From positions 1 through 13,155 of the forward strand of contig DATJLQ010000060.1 in NCBI GenBank assembly GCA_035509415.1: a stretch of 13,155 bases of DNA. Direction: 5' to 3'. Under the pieces are notes generated by a model. It did not search any database, had not been told where the DNA came from, and was given only the letters and a program-made list of their open reading frames with translations. Made by a program: the position numbers and the translations under genes. The DNA comes from DATJLQ01 sp035509415. GTDB lineage: Bacteria > Pseudomonadota > Alphaproteobacteria > JACZXZ01. Below are positions 7,319-12,875 of this stretch, one piece after another; position 1 is the stretch's first letter; each line of letters starts with the position of its first letter.

Positions 7319-7342
7319 CTCGGGCGCCCGAGCGACTCGGGC
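7319..7342 (-). promoter_or_regulatory. mutually exclusive hairpins in the aminotransferase leader
   Basis: GCCCGAG (7326-7332) can pair perfectly with CTCGGGC on either side. Pairing with 7336-7342 gives a 7-bp stem with a 3-base loop; pairing with 7319-7325 gives the perfect palindrome 7319-7332. The inner edge is about seven bases from the ATG at 7311 and borders the ribosome site. The region could modulate translation, but no leader peptide or known riboswitch core was recognised. Confidence 0.35.
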
Positions 7343-7431
7343 GGCGTTTGCGCCGGGACCGCCTATTTATCCCGAGGCCCGTTCTTTTTCGAGGAAAATC
7401 TGCGGCGAATCCGAGGCGTAGGCGGTACCAA

Positions 7432-7449
7432 GCGGCGTTTCAGCGCCGC
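7432..7449 (-). terminator. hairpin over the stop codon of the nitrile hydratase accessory gene
   Basis: GCGGCG (7432-7437) and CGCCGC (7444-7449) form a perfect 6-bp stem whose loop contains the TGA stop (7442-7440). No U tract follows on the - strand, so it may slow or protect the 3' end rather than terminate. No other terminator was seen between this gene and the aminotransferase gene 128 bases downstream. Confidence 0.25.
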
Positions 7450-7766
7450 GTGCCCGCCCGCCCTTCGCCCGCAACCAGCTCGACCGGCTTCCCGTGGGGG
7501 GTCGCGCGATAGGCCCGCTCCCAGGCGTCCCGGCGTGCCGCCATGGCGGCGGGCTCGGCCAAGCCCTTCGCGGTCACGAGGCGCTCGAGGGCCGCGAGCC
7601 AATGCTCGTAATAGCGCGAGCCGTCATCGTCCCCCGCCCGCGCGATTTCGGCCGCCAAGGCCTCGGTCCATTCGGCCCAGGTGAAATGGCCCGCCTCCGC
7701 TAGCTCGACCGCGAGGGCGAAGGCCTGAGCCTGCCAAGGTTCCGCGAAAACGCGCTCGGCACTCAT
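7440..7766 (-). CDS. nitrile hydratase accessory protein (P14K/NhlE-type cobalt activator)
   Basis: The 108-residue protein is of the small nitrile hydratase accessory family, homologous to the N-terminal part of the beta subunit. Visible motifs are Glu-Pro-Trp-Gln-Ala-Gln-Ala-Phe-Ala-Leu-Ala-Val (9-20), Phe-Thr-Trp-Ala-Glu-Trp (28-33), Tyr-Tyr-Glu-His-Trp-Leu-Ala-Ala-Leu-Glu (52-61) and a C-terminal Arg-Ala-Thr-Pro-His-Gly-Lys-Pro-Val. Tyr-Tyr-Glu-x-Trp-Leu-Ala-x-Leu-Glu also occurs in the beta subunit next door. In cobalt-type systems the homologous protein binds the alpha subunit and delivers oxidised, cobalt-loaded alpha into the enzyme. It follows the beta gene as third member of the operon, after a tandem-repeat spacer. 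The ATG at 7766 is five bases after the last repeat stop and lacks a clear ribosome site, so coupling or reinitiation is likely. The frame is open upstream, but homology starts here. Confidence 0.88.
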   Translation of the reverse strand: MSAERVFAEPWQAQAFALAVELAEAGHFTWAEWTEALAAEIARAGDDDGSRYYEHWLAALERLVTAKGLAEPAAMAARRDAWERAYRATPHGKPVELVAGEGRAGTRR

Positions 7767-7770
7767 TATT

Positions 7771-7872
7771 TCAGGCGGGCTCAAGATGCCCGCCCGCGCC
7801 GATCTCTTCGAATCAAGCGGGCTCAAGATGCCCGCCCGCGCCGATCTCTTCGGATCAAGCGGGCTCAAGATG
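7771..7872. repeat. 42-base tandem repeat (about 2.3 copies) at the 3' end of the beta-subunit gene
   Basis: Two near-perfect 42-base units begin at 7775 and 7817 (they differ at one base, GAATC versus GGATC). A partial third copy covers 7859-7872, inside the beta coding sequence. Read on the - strand in the beta frame, each copy encodes His-Leu-Glu-Pro-Ala-stop, so the native C-terminus and stop have been copied twice downstream. Because 42 is a multiple of three, all three stops are in the same frame. The two downstream copies also form a GCGGGC/GCCCGC hairpin with a 7-base loop. Confidence 0.9.
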
Positions 7873-8523
7873 GCCGTCCCAGAGATTGAGGGTGACGCTG
7901 TCGCGGGCACCCGCGTCCGGGCCCCAAAGCTCGCGCGCCTCGAAGCGCACGGAATAGAGATGCTGCGGCCGCTCGCCCTCGAAATGGGCGTTGCTGTCGG
8001 GGAACACGAAGGCGCCGTGATCGGTCTCGACGATGCCGACGCGCCCGCGCGCGTAACGCGGCAGGCGCGTATGCCCCACGGGATTGATGGTACGCCCACG
8101 CACGCGTTGACCGACGGCAAATCGAGGTGCGGGCGCATTGCCGCCATGGGCGGGGCCGCGATCGTAGGGCGTTCCCTTGGCGATGAGCTCGGCGAGCCGC
8201 GCGGCCGGTGCCGGCTTCGCCTTCGGGCCGGGTGCGGCCTTGCCGCTCTCGATCTCGGCACGCGTCACGAGCCCGGCCGCGATCAGGTTGGTCTCGAGCC
8301 CCGCGAGCCATTTCTCGTAATAGCTCATGCGCAGATAATCCGCGGGCGGCAGGATTTCGCGCGCGTAGCGGCCGGTGTCGATGTTCCACTTGCCGAGCGC
8401 TCCGGCGGCGAGCACCAGCGCCAGCACCCGCCCCTCCCAATCCGCGTGGAACACGGGCTCGTTTCGCTCGGGCGTGACGGGCCCGAAATCCTGCATCCCG
8501 CCCATGTCGTGGACGCCGTTCAT
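7855..8523 (-). CDS. nitrile hydratase, beta subunit
   Basis: The 222-residue protein starts Met-Asn-Gly-Val-His-Asp-Met-Gly-Gly-Met, the family N-terminus. Gly-Arg-Tyr-Ala-Arg-Glu is at 51-56 and Tyr-Tyr-Glu-Lys-Trp-Leu at 68-73. The C-terminal SH3-like half has Val-Arg-Gly-Arg-Thr-Ile-Asn-Pro-Val-Gly-His-Thr-Arg-Leu-Pro-Arg-Tyr (141-157) and ends Leu-Trp-Asp-Gly-His-Leu-Glu-Pro-Ala. With alpha it forms the heterodimer that hydrates nitriles to amides; conserved arginines of beta contact the oxidised cysteines of the metal site. The ATG at 8523-8521 overlaps the alpha stop as ATGA, so equal expression by coupling is likely. An Ala/Pro/Lys-rich linker (95-108) joins the two halves. The last five codons and the stop are copied twice downstream as part of a tandem repeat. 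Confidence 0.94.
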   Translation of the reverse strand: MNGVHDMGGMQDFGPVTPERNEPVFHADWEGRVLALVLAAGALGKWNIDTGRYAREILPPADYLRMSYYEKWLAGLETNLIAAGLVTRAEIESGKAAPGPKAKPAPAARLAELIAKGTPYDRGPAHGGNAPAPRFAVGQRVRGRTINPVGHTRLPRYARGRVGIVETDHGAFVFPDSNAHFEGERPQHLYSVRFEARELWGPDAGARDSVTLNLWDGHLEPA

Positions 8524-9212
8524 CGCTTGGCCCCGGCCGGAAGCGTCACCTTGGCGGTGCCGATCATGGCGTCGCGCGTGACGAGGGACGCCAGCTCGCC
8601 CTCGCTCAGTCCGTCGCTGCCCGCCGGGCGCTCGGGCAGCACGAGGTAGCGCAGCTCGGCCGTCGAATCCCAGACGCGGATCTCGACCTCGGGCCCGAGC
8701 TCGAGGCCGAAATCGCGCAACACGCCGCGCGGATCGATCACCGCGCGCGAGCGGTAGGGGGCGGACTTGTACCAGACCGGCGGCAGCCCGAGGATCGGCC
8801 AGGGATAGCAGGAGCAAAGCGTGCACACGACGAGATGATGAAGCCGCGGGCCGTTCTCGAGCGCGACGATGTGATTGCCGCCGCGCCCGCCATAGCCGAG
8901 CTCGGCGATGGCCGAGGTGCCGTCCGCGAGGAGCCGCGCCTTGAAGCCGGGATCGACCCAGGCGCGCGCCACGACCGCGGCCCCGCGCCGCGGCCCGATC
9001 CTGTTCTCGTAGGTGTCGACGATGAGGTCGAGGGCGGCGGGATCGACCAGCCCCTTCTCGACCAGGAGGGATTCGAGCGCCTTCACCCGGAGTGCCGTGT
9101 CCGACGGTACGTCCTGGTGCTCGTGCGGGTGGTCGTGCGGGTGGTCGTGCCCGTGATCGTGCCCGTCGTCGTGCCCGCGATCGTGGTGGCGATTCTGGTC
9201 TTGAGCGCTCAT
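8520..9212 (-). CDS. nitrile hydratase, alpha subunit, cobalt type, with His-rich N-terminal tail
   Basis: The 230-residue catalytic subunit has the metal claw Val-Cys-Thr-Leu-Cys-Ser-Cys at 129-135; Thr rather than Ser after the first Cys marks the cobalt class. Cys130, Cys133 and Cys135 would be ligands, the last two normally oxidised to sulfinic and sulfenic acid. Tyr-Pro-Trp-Pro follows at once, and later come Tyr-Arg-Ser-Arg-Ala-Val, Asp-Pro-Arg-Gly-Val-Leu and Arg-Val-Trp-Asp-Ser-Thr-Ala-Glu, all standard for the family. Residues 9-32 are an added tail with 11 His and many Asp, in four-residue steps such as Gly-His-Asp-His; it could bind cobalt or another divalent metal. No signal peptide is seen. 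The gene heads an alpha-beta-accessory operon and is divergent from the EAL gene, with 73 bases between them. GGCGGGAAA lies ahead of the ATG. Thiocyanate hydrolase gamma subunits share the claw, but the full-length beta gene beside it favours nitrile hydratase. Confidence 0.94.
   Translation of the reverse strand: MSAQDQNRHHDRGHDDGHDHGHDHPHDHPHEHQDVPSDTALRVKALESLLVEKGLVDPAALDLIVDTYENRIGPRRGAAVVARAWVDPGFKARLLADGTSAIAELGYGGRGGNHIVALENGPRLHHLVVCTLCSCYPWPILGLPPVWYKSAPYRSRAVIDPRGVLRDFGLELGPEVEIRVWDSTAELRYLVLPERPAGSDGLSEGELASLVTRDAMIGTAKVTLPAGAKR
9122..9193. repeat. six 12-base tandem units encoding the His/Asp tail of the alpha subunit
   Basis: Six consecutive 12-base units, all starting CGTG on the + strand (9122, 9134, 9146, 9158, 9170, 9182), make up this stretch; the first two are identical (CGTGCGGGTGGT) and the others drift by one to a few bases. 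Each encodes four residues of the tail. The arrangement is prone to slippage, which would lengthen or shorten the tail in frame. Confidence 0.85.
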
Positions 9213-9250
9213 CCCGGCCGTTTCCCGCCGCTGGTTCCGCTCGTCTCCCT

Positions 9251-9278
9251 ATAACACGAATCGAAGCCGGACTATACT
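9251..9278 (+). promoter_or_regulatory. candidate promoter of the GGDEF/EAL gene, giving a leaderless transcript
   Basis: TATACT (9273-9278) matches the -10 consensus in five of six bases, and ATAACA (9251-9256) matches -35 in four, with a 16-base spacer. The start point expected from this would be about 9284-9286, at the ATG (9286) itself. No ribosome-binding sequence precedes that ATG, which agrees with leaderless translation. The nitrile hydratase operon must be driven from the same 73-base gap in the other direction; the only weak - strand -10 candidate is TTATAG (9254-9249), overlapping this -35. Confidence 0.38.
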
Positions 9279-9285
9279 GGCCGCC

Positions 9286-11865
9286 ATGAGCGACGGGCCC
9301 GCCGCGCGGAACGGGATCAGGGTCTCGGCCGAGGCCGAGTTGGAGCGCTTGCGCGAGAGCGAGGCGCGGCTGCGCGACTTCGTCGACGCGGGCTCGGATT
9401 GGCGCTGGGAGATGGACGCCGAGCTGCGCTTCACGGCGATCGCGCAAAACGCGACCGGCGAGAACGGCAACGAATTCGCGTTCCTGATCGGCAAGACGCG
9501 TTGGGAGGGCCTCGGCGTCGATTTCGAGCGCGACGAGAATTGGCGCCGCCATCGCGAGGACGTGCTCGCGCACCGGCCGTTCCGCAATTTCCGCTACCGC
9601 GCCGAATTTCCCTCGGGCCGCGTCTATCATCTGCGCGTGAGCGGCAATCCGGTGCTCGACCCAGTGGGCCGTTTCGCGGGCTATCGCGGCATCGCGACCG
9701 ACGAGACCGCCGAGGTCGAGACGCGCCTCCGGGCCGAACGCGCGGAAGCGCTCCTGCGCGACGCGGTCGACAGCATCTCCGAGGGCTTCGTCATCTACGA
9801 CGCGGACGACCGCCTCGTCATGTGCAACGAGGCCTATCGCCGCCTCTACCCGGCGAACTCCCACCGCATGGTTCCGGGCATCACCTTCGAAGAGGTCTTG
9901 CGCGGCGGCCTCGCCGAGGGTCAATACCGGGAGGCGGTCGGGCGCGAGGCGGAATGGCTCAAGGAGCGCATGGCGCAGCACGCCGACCCGCGCGGCGCCA
10001 TCGAGCAGAAGCTGAGCGACGGGCGCTTTGCCATCGTGACCGAGCGGCGCATGCGCAGCGGCGGCATCGCCGGGCTCAGGATCGACGTGACCGCGCTCAA
10101 GCTCGCCGAGCAGGAGATGCATGAGCGCGAGGCGCAGTTCGCGAGCATCGCCGACCATTTGCCGGGCGTCATCTTCCGGCGCGTGCGCAAGCCCAACGGC
10201 GCCGTGCATTACACCTATGTGAGCCCGGGCATCCGCAAGATCGTCGGCGTCGAGCCCGAGGCCTTCATCCGCGACGGCACCCTCTTTTCCGAGCTCATGC
10301 ATCCCGCCGACCGCGAGGGCTATATCGCGGCGACCCGTCATTCGGCGGAGACTCTCACGCCCTTCGAATGCGAGCTGCGCCTTAACACGTCCCAATACGG
10401 CACGCGCTGGATGCGCTTCGCCTCGCGCCCGCGCCGGCTCGAGAACGGCGACACCGTGTGGGACGGGCTCGCGCTCGACATCACGGATCTCAAGGACGCC
10501 GAGGCGCACCGCGACTACCTCGCCTATTACGACCAGCTCACGGGCCTGCCGAACCAGGTGCTGTTCGTCGACCGGTTGCAGCAGACGCTCATGCAGGCCG
10601 AGCGCGCGGGCGTCAAGGTCGCGGTCCTCTGCCTCGAGATCACGTCGCTCAAGGACATCCGCGGCAGCTGGGGCCTGGCCACGGCGGATGCGGTCACGCG
10701 CCAGGCGGCCCTGCGGCTCCAGGCGGCGCTGCGCTCGGGCGACACGGTCGCGCATGCGGGCGGCGGCGTGTTCTACACGCTCCTCGGCGGCCTCAAGCAC
10801 GCGACCGACACGACGGTGCCGATCCGCAAGATCGTCGAGACCTTCGACGCGCCCTTCAGCGCCGACAACCGCGAGTTCTACGCCAAGGCGACGGTCGGCA
10901 TCAGCCTCTATCCCGACGACGACGCGGGCGCCGACGCGCTTCTGCGCAACGCCGGCACGGCGCTCGACCGCGCCAAGTCGATGCCCGGCCAGAGCTACGA
11001 GTTCTACAGCGCCCAGATGACCCACCGCGCCGTGTTGCGCGTCAACACCGAGAGCGAGCTCAGGCGCGCGATCGACCATGGCGAGCTCGAGGTCTACTAC
11101 CAGCCCCAAGTGCACCCGACCAGCTTCGCGATCACGGGGGTCGAGGCGCTGGTGCGCTGGCGCCATACGACGCGCGGCATCGTGGGCCCGAGCGAGTTCA
11201 TCAGCCTCGCCGAGGAGACCGGCCTCATCGTGCCGCTCGGCGAGAGCGTGCTGCGCATGGCCTGCACCCAGTCGAAGATCTGGCAGGACGCCGGGCTCGC
11301 GACGTTCCCGGTCTCGGTCAACGTCTCGGGCCTCCAGCTCATGCGCGACGATCTCGCCGAGCGCGTGCTCGCGATCCTGGACGAGACCGGCCTCTCGGCC
11401 GCGAGCCTCAAGCTCGAGCTCACCGAGAGCACCATCCTCCACGACGTCGAGGCGGTCGCGCGCACCATCAACCTGCTCTACTCGGCGGGCGTGAGCTTCG
11501 CGGTCGACGATTTCGGCATCGAGCACTCGGCGCTGAGCCACCTCTCGCACCTGCCGATCGACACGCTCAAGGTCGACCATTCCTTCGTCGCGCGCATGAC
11601 CGCGGATTCGGTCCACGCGGCGCTCGTGCAGGCGATCATCTCGATGACCCACGCGATCCACAAGAAGGCGGTCGCGGAGGGCGTCGAGACGCTCGACGAG
11701 CTCACCTACCTCCACGCCTACCAGATCGACGCGCTGCAGGGATTTCTCTTCAGCCCGCCGGTGCCGCCCGACGAGTTCGAGGTGCTGCTCAAGGCGCGCA
11801 CGCTGCTGCCGCGCGCGAAGCCCGTGGCGCCGGCGCGCGCGCGCGAGCCTCAGTTCTCGAGATAG
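9286..11865 (+). CDS. PAS-PAS-PAS-GGDEF(degenerate)-EAL protein, probable c-di-GMP phosphodiesterase or receptor
   Basis: The 859-residue protein has no signal peptide or membrane segment, so it should be cytosolic. A short coiled segment (15-30) leads into PAS domains at about 30-145, 155-270 and 280-400. The GGDEF domain (about 410-570) has Gly-Gly-Gly-Val-Phe (492-496) instead of Gly-Gly-Asp/Glu-Glu-Phe and should not make c-di-GMP, but it keeps an Arg-Ser-Gly-Asp I-site (483-486) at the right distance. The EAL domain (about 590-840) has the residues for c-di-GMP hydrolysis: Glu620-Ala-Leu, Asn679, Glu711, Asp741-Asp742, Lys762, Glu798/Glu801 and Gln818. Loop 6 after Asp-Asp-Phe-Gly reads Ile-Glu-His-Ser instead of the usual Thr-Gly-Tyr-Ser. 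A sensor-controlled phosphodiesterase is the likeliest role; a c-di-GMP-binding effector is the alternative. The 3' end overlaps the convergent OmpA-type gene by 16 bases. Confidence 0.93.
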   Translation: MSDGPAARNGIRVSAEAELERLRESEARLRDFVDAGSDWRWEMDAELRFTAIAQNATGENGNEFAFLIGKTRWEGLGVDFERDENWRRHREDVLAHRPFRNFRYRAEFPSGRVYHLRVSGNPVLDPVGRFAGYRGIATDETAEVETRLRAERAEALLRDAVDSISEGFVIYDADDRLVMCNEAYRRLYPANSHRMVPGITFEEVLRGGLAEGQYREAVGREAEWLKERMAQHADPRGAIEQKLSDGRFAIVTERRMRSGGIAGLRIDVTALKLAEQEMHEREAQFASIADHLPGVIFRRVRKPNGAVHYTYVSPGIRKIVGVEPEAFIRDGTLFSELMHPADREGYIAATRHSAETLTPFECELRLNTSQYGTRWMRFASRPRRLENGDTVWDGLALDITDLKDAEAHRDYLAYYDQLTGLPNQVLFVDRLQQTLMQAERAGVKVAVLCLEITSLKDIRGSWGLATADAVTRQAALRLQAALRSGDTVAHAGGGVFYTLLGGLKHATDTTVPIRKIVETFDAPFSADNREFYAKATVGISLYPDDDAGADALLRNAGTALDRAKSMPGQSYEFYSAQMTHRAVLRVNTESELRRAIDHGELEVYYQPQVHPTSFAITGVEALVRWRHTTRGIVGPSEFISLAEETGLIVPLGESVLRMACTQSKIWQDAGLATFPVSVNVSGLQLMRDDLAERVLAILDETGLSAASLKLELTESTILHDVEAVARTINLLYSAGVSFAVDDFGIEHSALSHLSHLPIDTLKVDHSFVARMTADSVHAALVQAIISMTHAIHKKAVAEGVETLDELTYLHAYQIDALQGFLFSPPVPPDEFEVLLKARTLLPRAKPVAPARAREPQFSR

Positions 11866-12656
11866 ATGTCGACCCGGTCGTTCGCGGCCGCGCCCTCGAC
11901 ACCCGCGATCGACGCCACGGGGGCGCTGTCGCCCTCGGCACTCAGGATGAGCGCACCCGCGGGCGCTCCCATGCGGATGAGGGCCGCACTCACCGCTTGC
12001 GCGCGCCTCAGCGAGAGATTGAAGGTCGAGACCTTGTCGGCCGCCGTGTCGCTTCCGGAAACCCCCGCCGCGGCATAGCCTACGATCTGGAGATGGCCGC
12101 CCGCGGCCGCGAGGCGCTTCACGAGCGGCTTCAGGAGCTCGACCTGGCTCGGATCGATCGCGTCCGAGCCCGCGAGGAACAACACGATCGCGACCCGGTC
12201 GGGCTGACCCAGCGCGCCGAAGGAGGGTTTCCCTTTCGCCAGCGTCGCGGGCGCCGTGCCAGCGGGATTGGCGGGTGCCGCAGCGGCGGCGACCTGCATC
12301 GGCGATTGGGCGCCGGTGAAGCCGGGCGGCAGCGACTGCGGCATGGGTGGAATCGGCGGCGGCGTGCCGATCGAGGCCGGCGGCGGCGCGGTCGGATTGC
12401 TGTCGGCCTCGAGCGATTGGCGCATCGACGCGCGCTCGGCCTTGGACATGGTCTCTGGCGCCTTCTCCGGCACCACGGCGAGATTAGGATAGGGCTCGTT
12501 CGTCCCCGGGATCGGCTGGCCCACATGCTCGACCAGCATGTCGAACGGATTGTCTTCGGCGCAGGCGCCGAGCGAGGCGAGACCGAGCGCCGCCGCGGCG
12601 CCGAGCGCCCATCGGACGGCGCCGCCACGACGGGATATGCGCGTTGCGGCCTTCAC
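11850..12656 (-). CDS. OmpA-family lipoprotein (GTG start)
   Basis: This 268-residue protein begins with Arg/Lys, a hydrophobic stretch (14-29) and Ser-Leu-Gly-Ala-Cys, so Cys32 is the probable lipid-modified residue; the mature protein should sit in the outer membrane. A low-complexity Pro/Ala-rich linker (about 88-145) leads to a C-terminal OmpA-like domain (about 155-268). There the peptidoglycan-binding helix pattern Leu-Ser-x-x-Arg-Ala-x-x-Val-x-x-x-Leu and the final Asn-Asp-Arg-Val-Asp-Ile are clear. The likely role is tethering the outer membrane to peptidoglycan. It is a Pal-like architecture, but the long linker and context (no tol genes) argue against Pal itself. The start is GTG at 12656, with GGAGG eight bases upstream. 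It is divergent from the PHA synthase gene, and its stop lies inside the end of the EAL gene. Confidence 0.88.
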   Translation of the reverse strand: MKAATRISRRGGAVRWALGAAAALGLASLGACAEDNPFDMLVEHVGQPIPGTNEPYPNLAVVPEKAPETMSKAERASMRQSLEADSNPTAPPPASIGTPPPIPPMPQSLPPGFTGAQSPMQVAAAAAPANPAGTAPATLAKGKPSFGALGQPDRVAIVLFLAGSDAIDPSQVELLKPLVKRLAAAGGHLQIVGYAAAGVSGSDTAADKVSTFNLSLRRAQAVSAALIRMGAPAGALILSAEGDSAPVASIAGVEGAAANDRVDIYLEN

Positions 12657-12680
12657 GCCTTTTGCCTCCAGGGACCCGGC

Positions 12681-12729
12681 TTTGCTTTGCGGCCGTTAAT
12701 CGTGTAATGGAACCCTATCGATCGTGCAA
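12681..12729. promoter_or_regulatory. possible divergent promoters between the OmpA-type gene and phaC
   Basis: On the - strand, TTGCAC (12729-12724), a 17-base spacer and TACACG (12706-12701) could serve the lipoprotein gene. On the + strand, TGTAAT (12703-12708) resembles a -10 for phaC, with only a poor -35 (TTTGCT at 12681-12686, 16-base spacer). The two -10 elements would overlap. All matches are weak; this is mainly the least GC-rich part of the 215-base gap. Confidence 0.25.
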
Positions 12730-12737
12730 GGCAGGAG

Positions 12738-12762
12738 CGCCGCGCGCCTGGCGCGAGCGGCG
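12738..12762. other. strong GC hairpin in the ompA-phaC gap
   Basis: CGCGC-CTG-GCGCG (12743-12755) is extended by CGCCG (12738-12742) pairing with CGGCG (12758-12762) across a two-base bulge. No U tract follows on either strand. It would lie in the phaC 5' leader if transcription starts upstream near 12715; its role is unknown. Confidence 0.35.
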
Positions 12763-12790
12763 TTCGGGAGCGGCGTCCGGGCGGGGGCCC

Positions 12791-12865
12791 CGTCATTGAC
12801 GACTGCGTCATTGAGGTCTGCGTCATTGGGGATTGGGCGATCGGGGATTGGGCGATGACGAGCGT
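12791..12865. repeat. 15-base imperfect tandem repeat (five units) just upstream of phaC
   Basis: Units begin at 12791, 12806, 12821, 12836 and 12851. The first three start CGTCATTG and the last two GGCGAT; units three and four share GGGGATTG at their ends. The array ends seven bases before the phaC ATG (12872), so it forms the immediate leader. The last units supply a GGGGA that can act as a ribosome site for the small upstream ORF. Confidence 0.75.
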
Positions 12866-12875
12866 CGAGGCATGA
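12855..12875 (+). CDS. possible six-codon upstream ORF overlapping the phaC start
   Basis: ATG at 12855 opens Met-Thr-Ser-Val-Glu-Ala and stops at TGA 12873-12875, overlapping the phaC ATG as ATGA. GGGGA (12843-12847) sits seven bases before this ATG, whereas phaC itself has only GAGG one base from its ATG, which is too close to work normally. Translation of phaC may therefore be coupled to this mini-ORF. This is inferred from spacing alone. Confidence 0.3.
   Translation: MTSVEA

Noticed and set aside
7374..7431. Possible promoter for the aminotransferase gene around GATAAATA
   Set aside because: No hexamer near the right distance resembles a -35 box, so it is not listed as a feature.
4547..7512. 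Long + strand open frames (613 and 505 codons) opposite glpX, hom and the aminotransferase gene
   Set aside because: They are antisense shadows produced by strong third-position GC; no domain is recognisable.
8520..9212. Thiocyanate hydrolase gamma subunit instead of nitrile hydratase alpha
   Set aside because: The metal claw is shared, but the next gene is a full-length beta subunit and the third is a nitrile hydratase accessory protein; thiocyanate hydrolase has split alpha and beta genes.
9240..9253. TATAGGGAGA on the - strand, like the 3' half of a phage T7 promoter
   Set aside because: The upstream half does not match the T7 consensus and there is no phage gene nearby; it is a chance match.
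7855..11715. A 1286-codon open frame on the - strand, antisense to the EAL gene and running into the beta-subunit gene
   Set aside because: Only its last 222 codons are the real beta subunit. The rest is Arg/Ala/Asp/Glu-rich, low-complexity translation typical of the antisense frame of GC-rich genes; it crosses the true alpha gene in another frame.
10458..12707. 749-codon + strand frame through the EAL gene and the OmpA-type gene
   Set aside because: It is out of frame with the EAL protein and then antisense to the lipoprotein; the translation is low-complexity.
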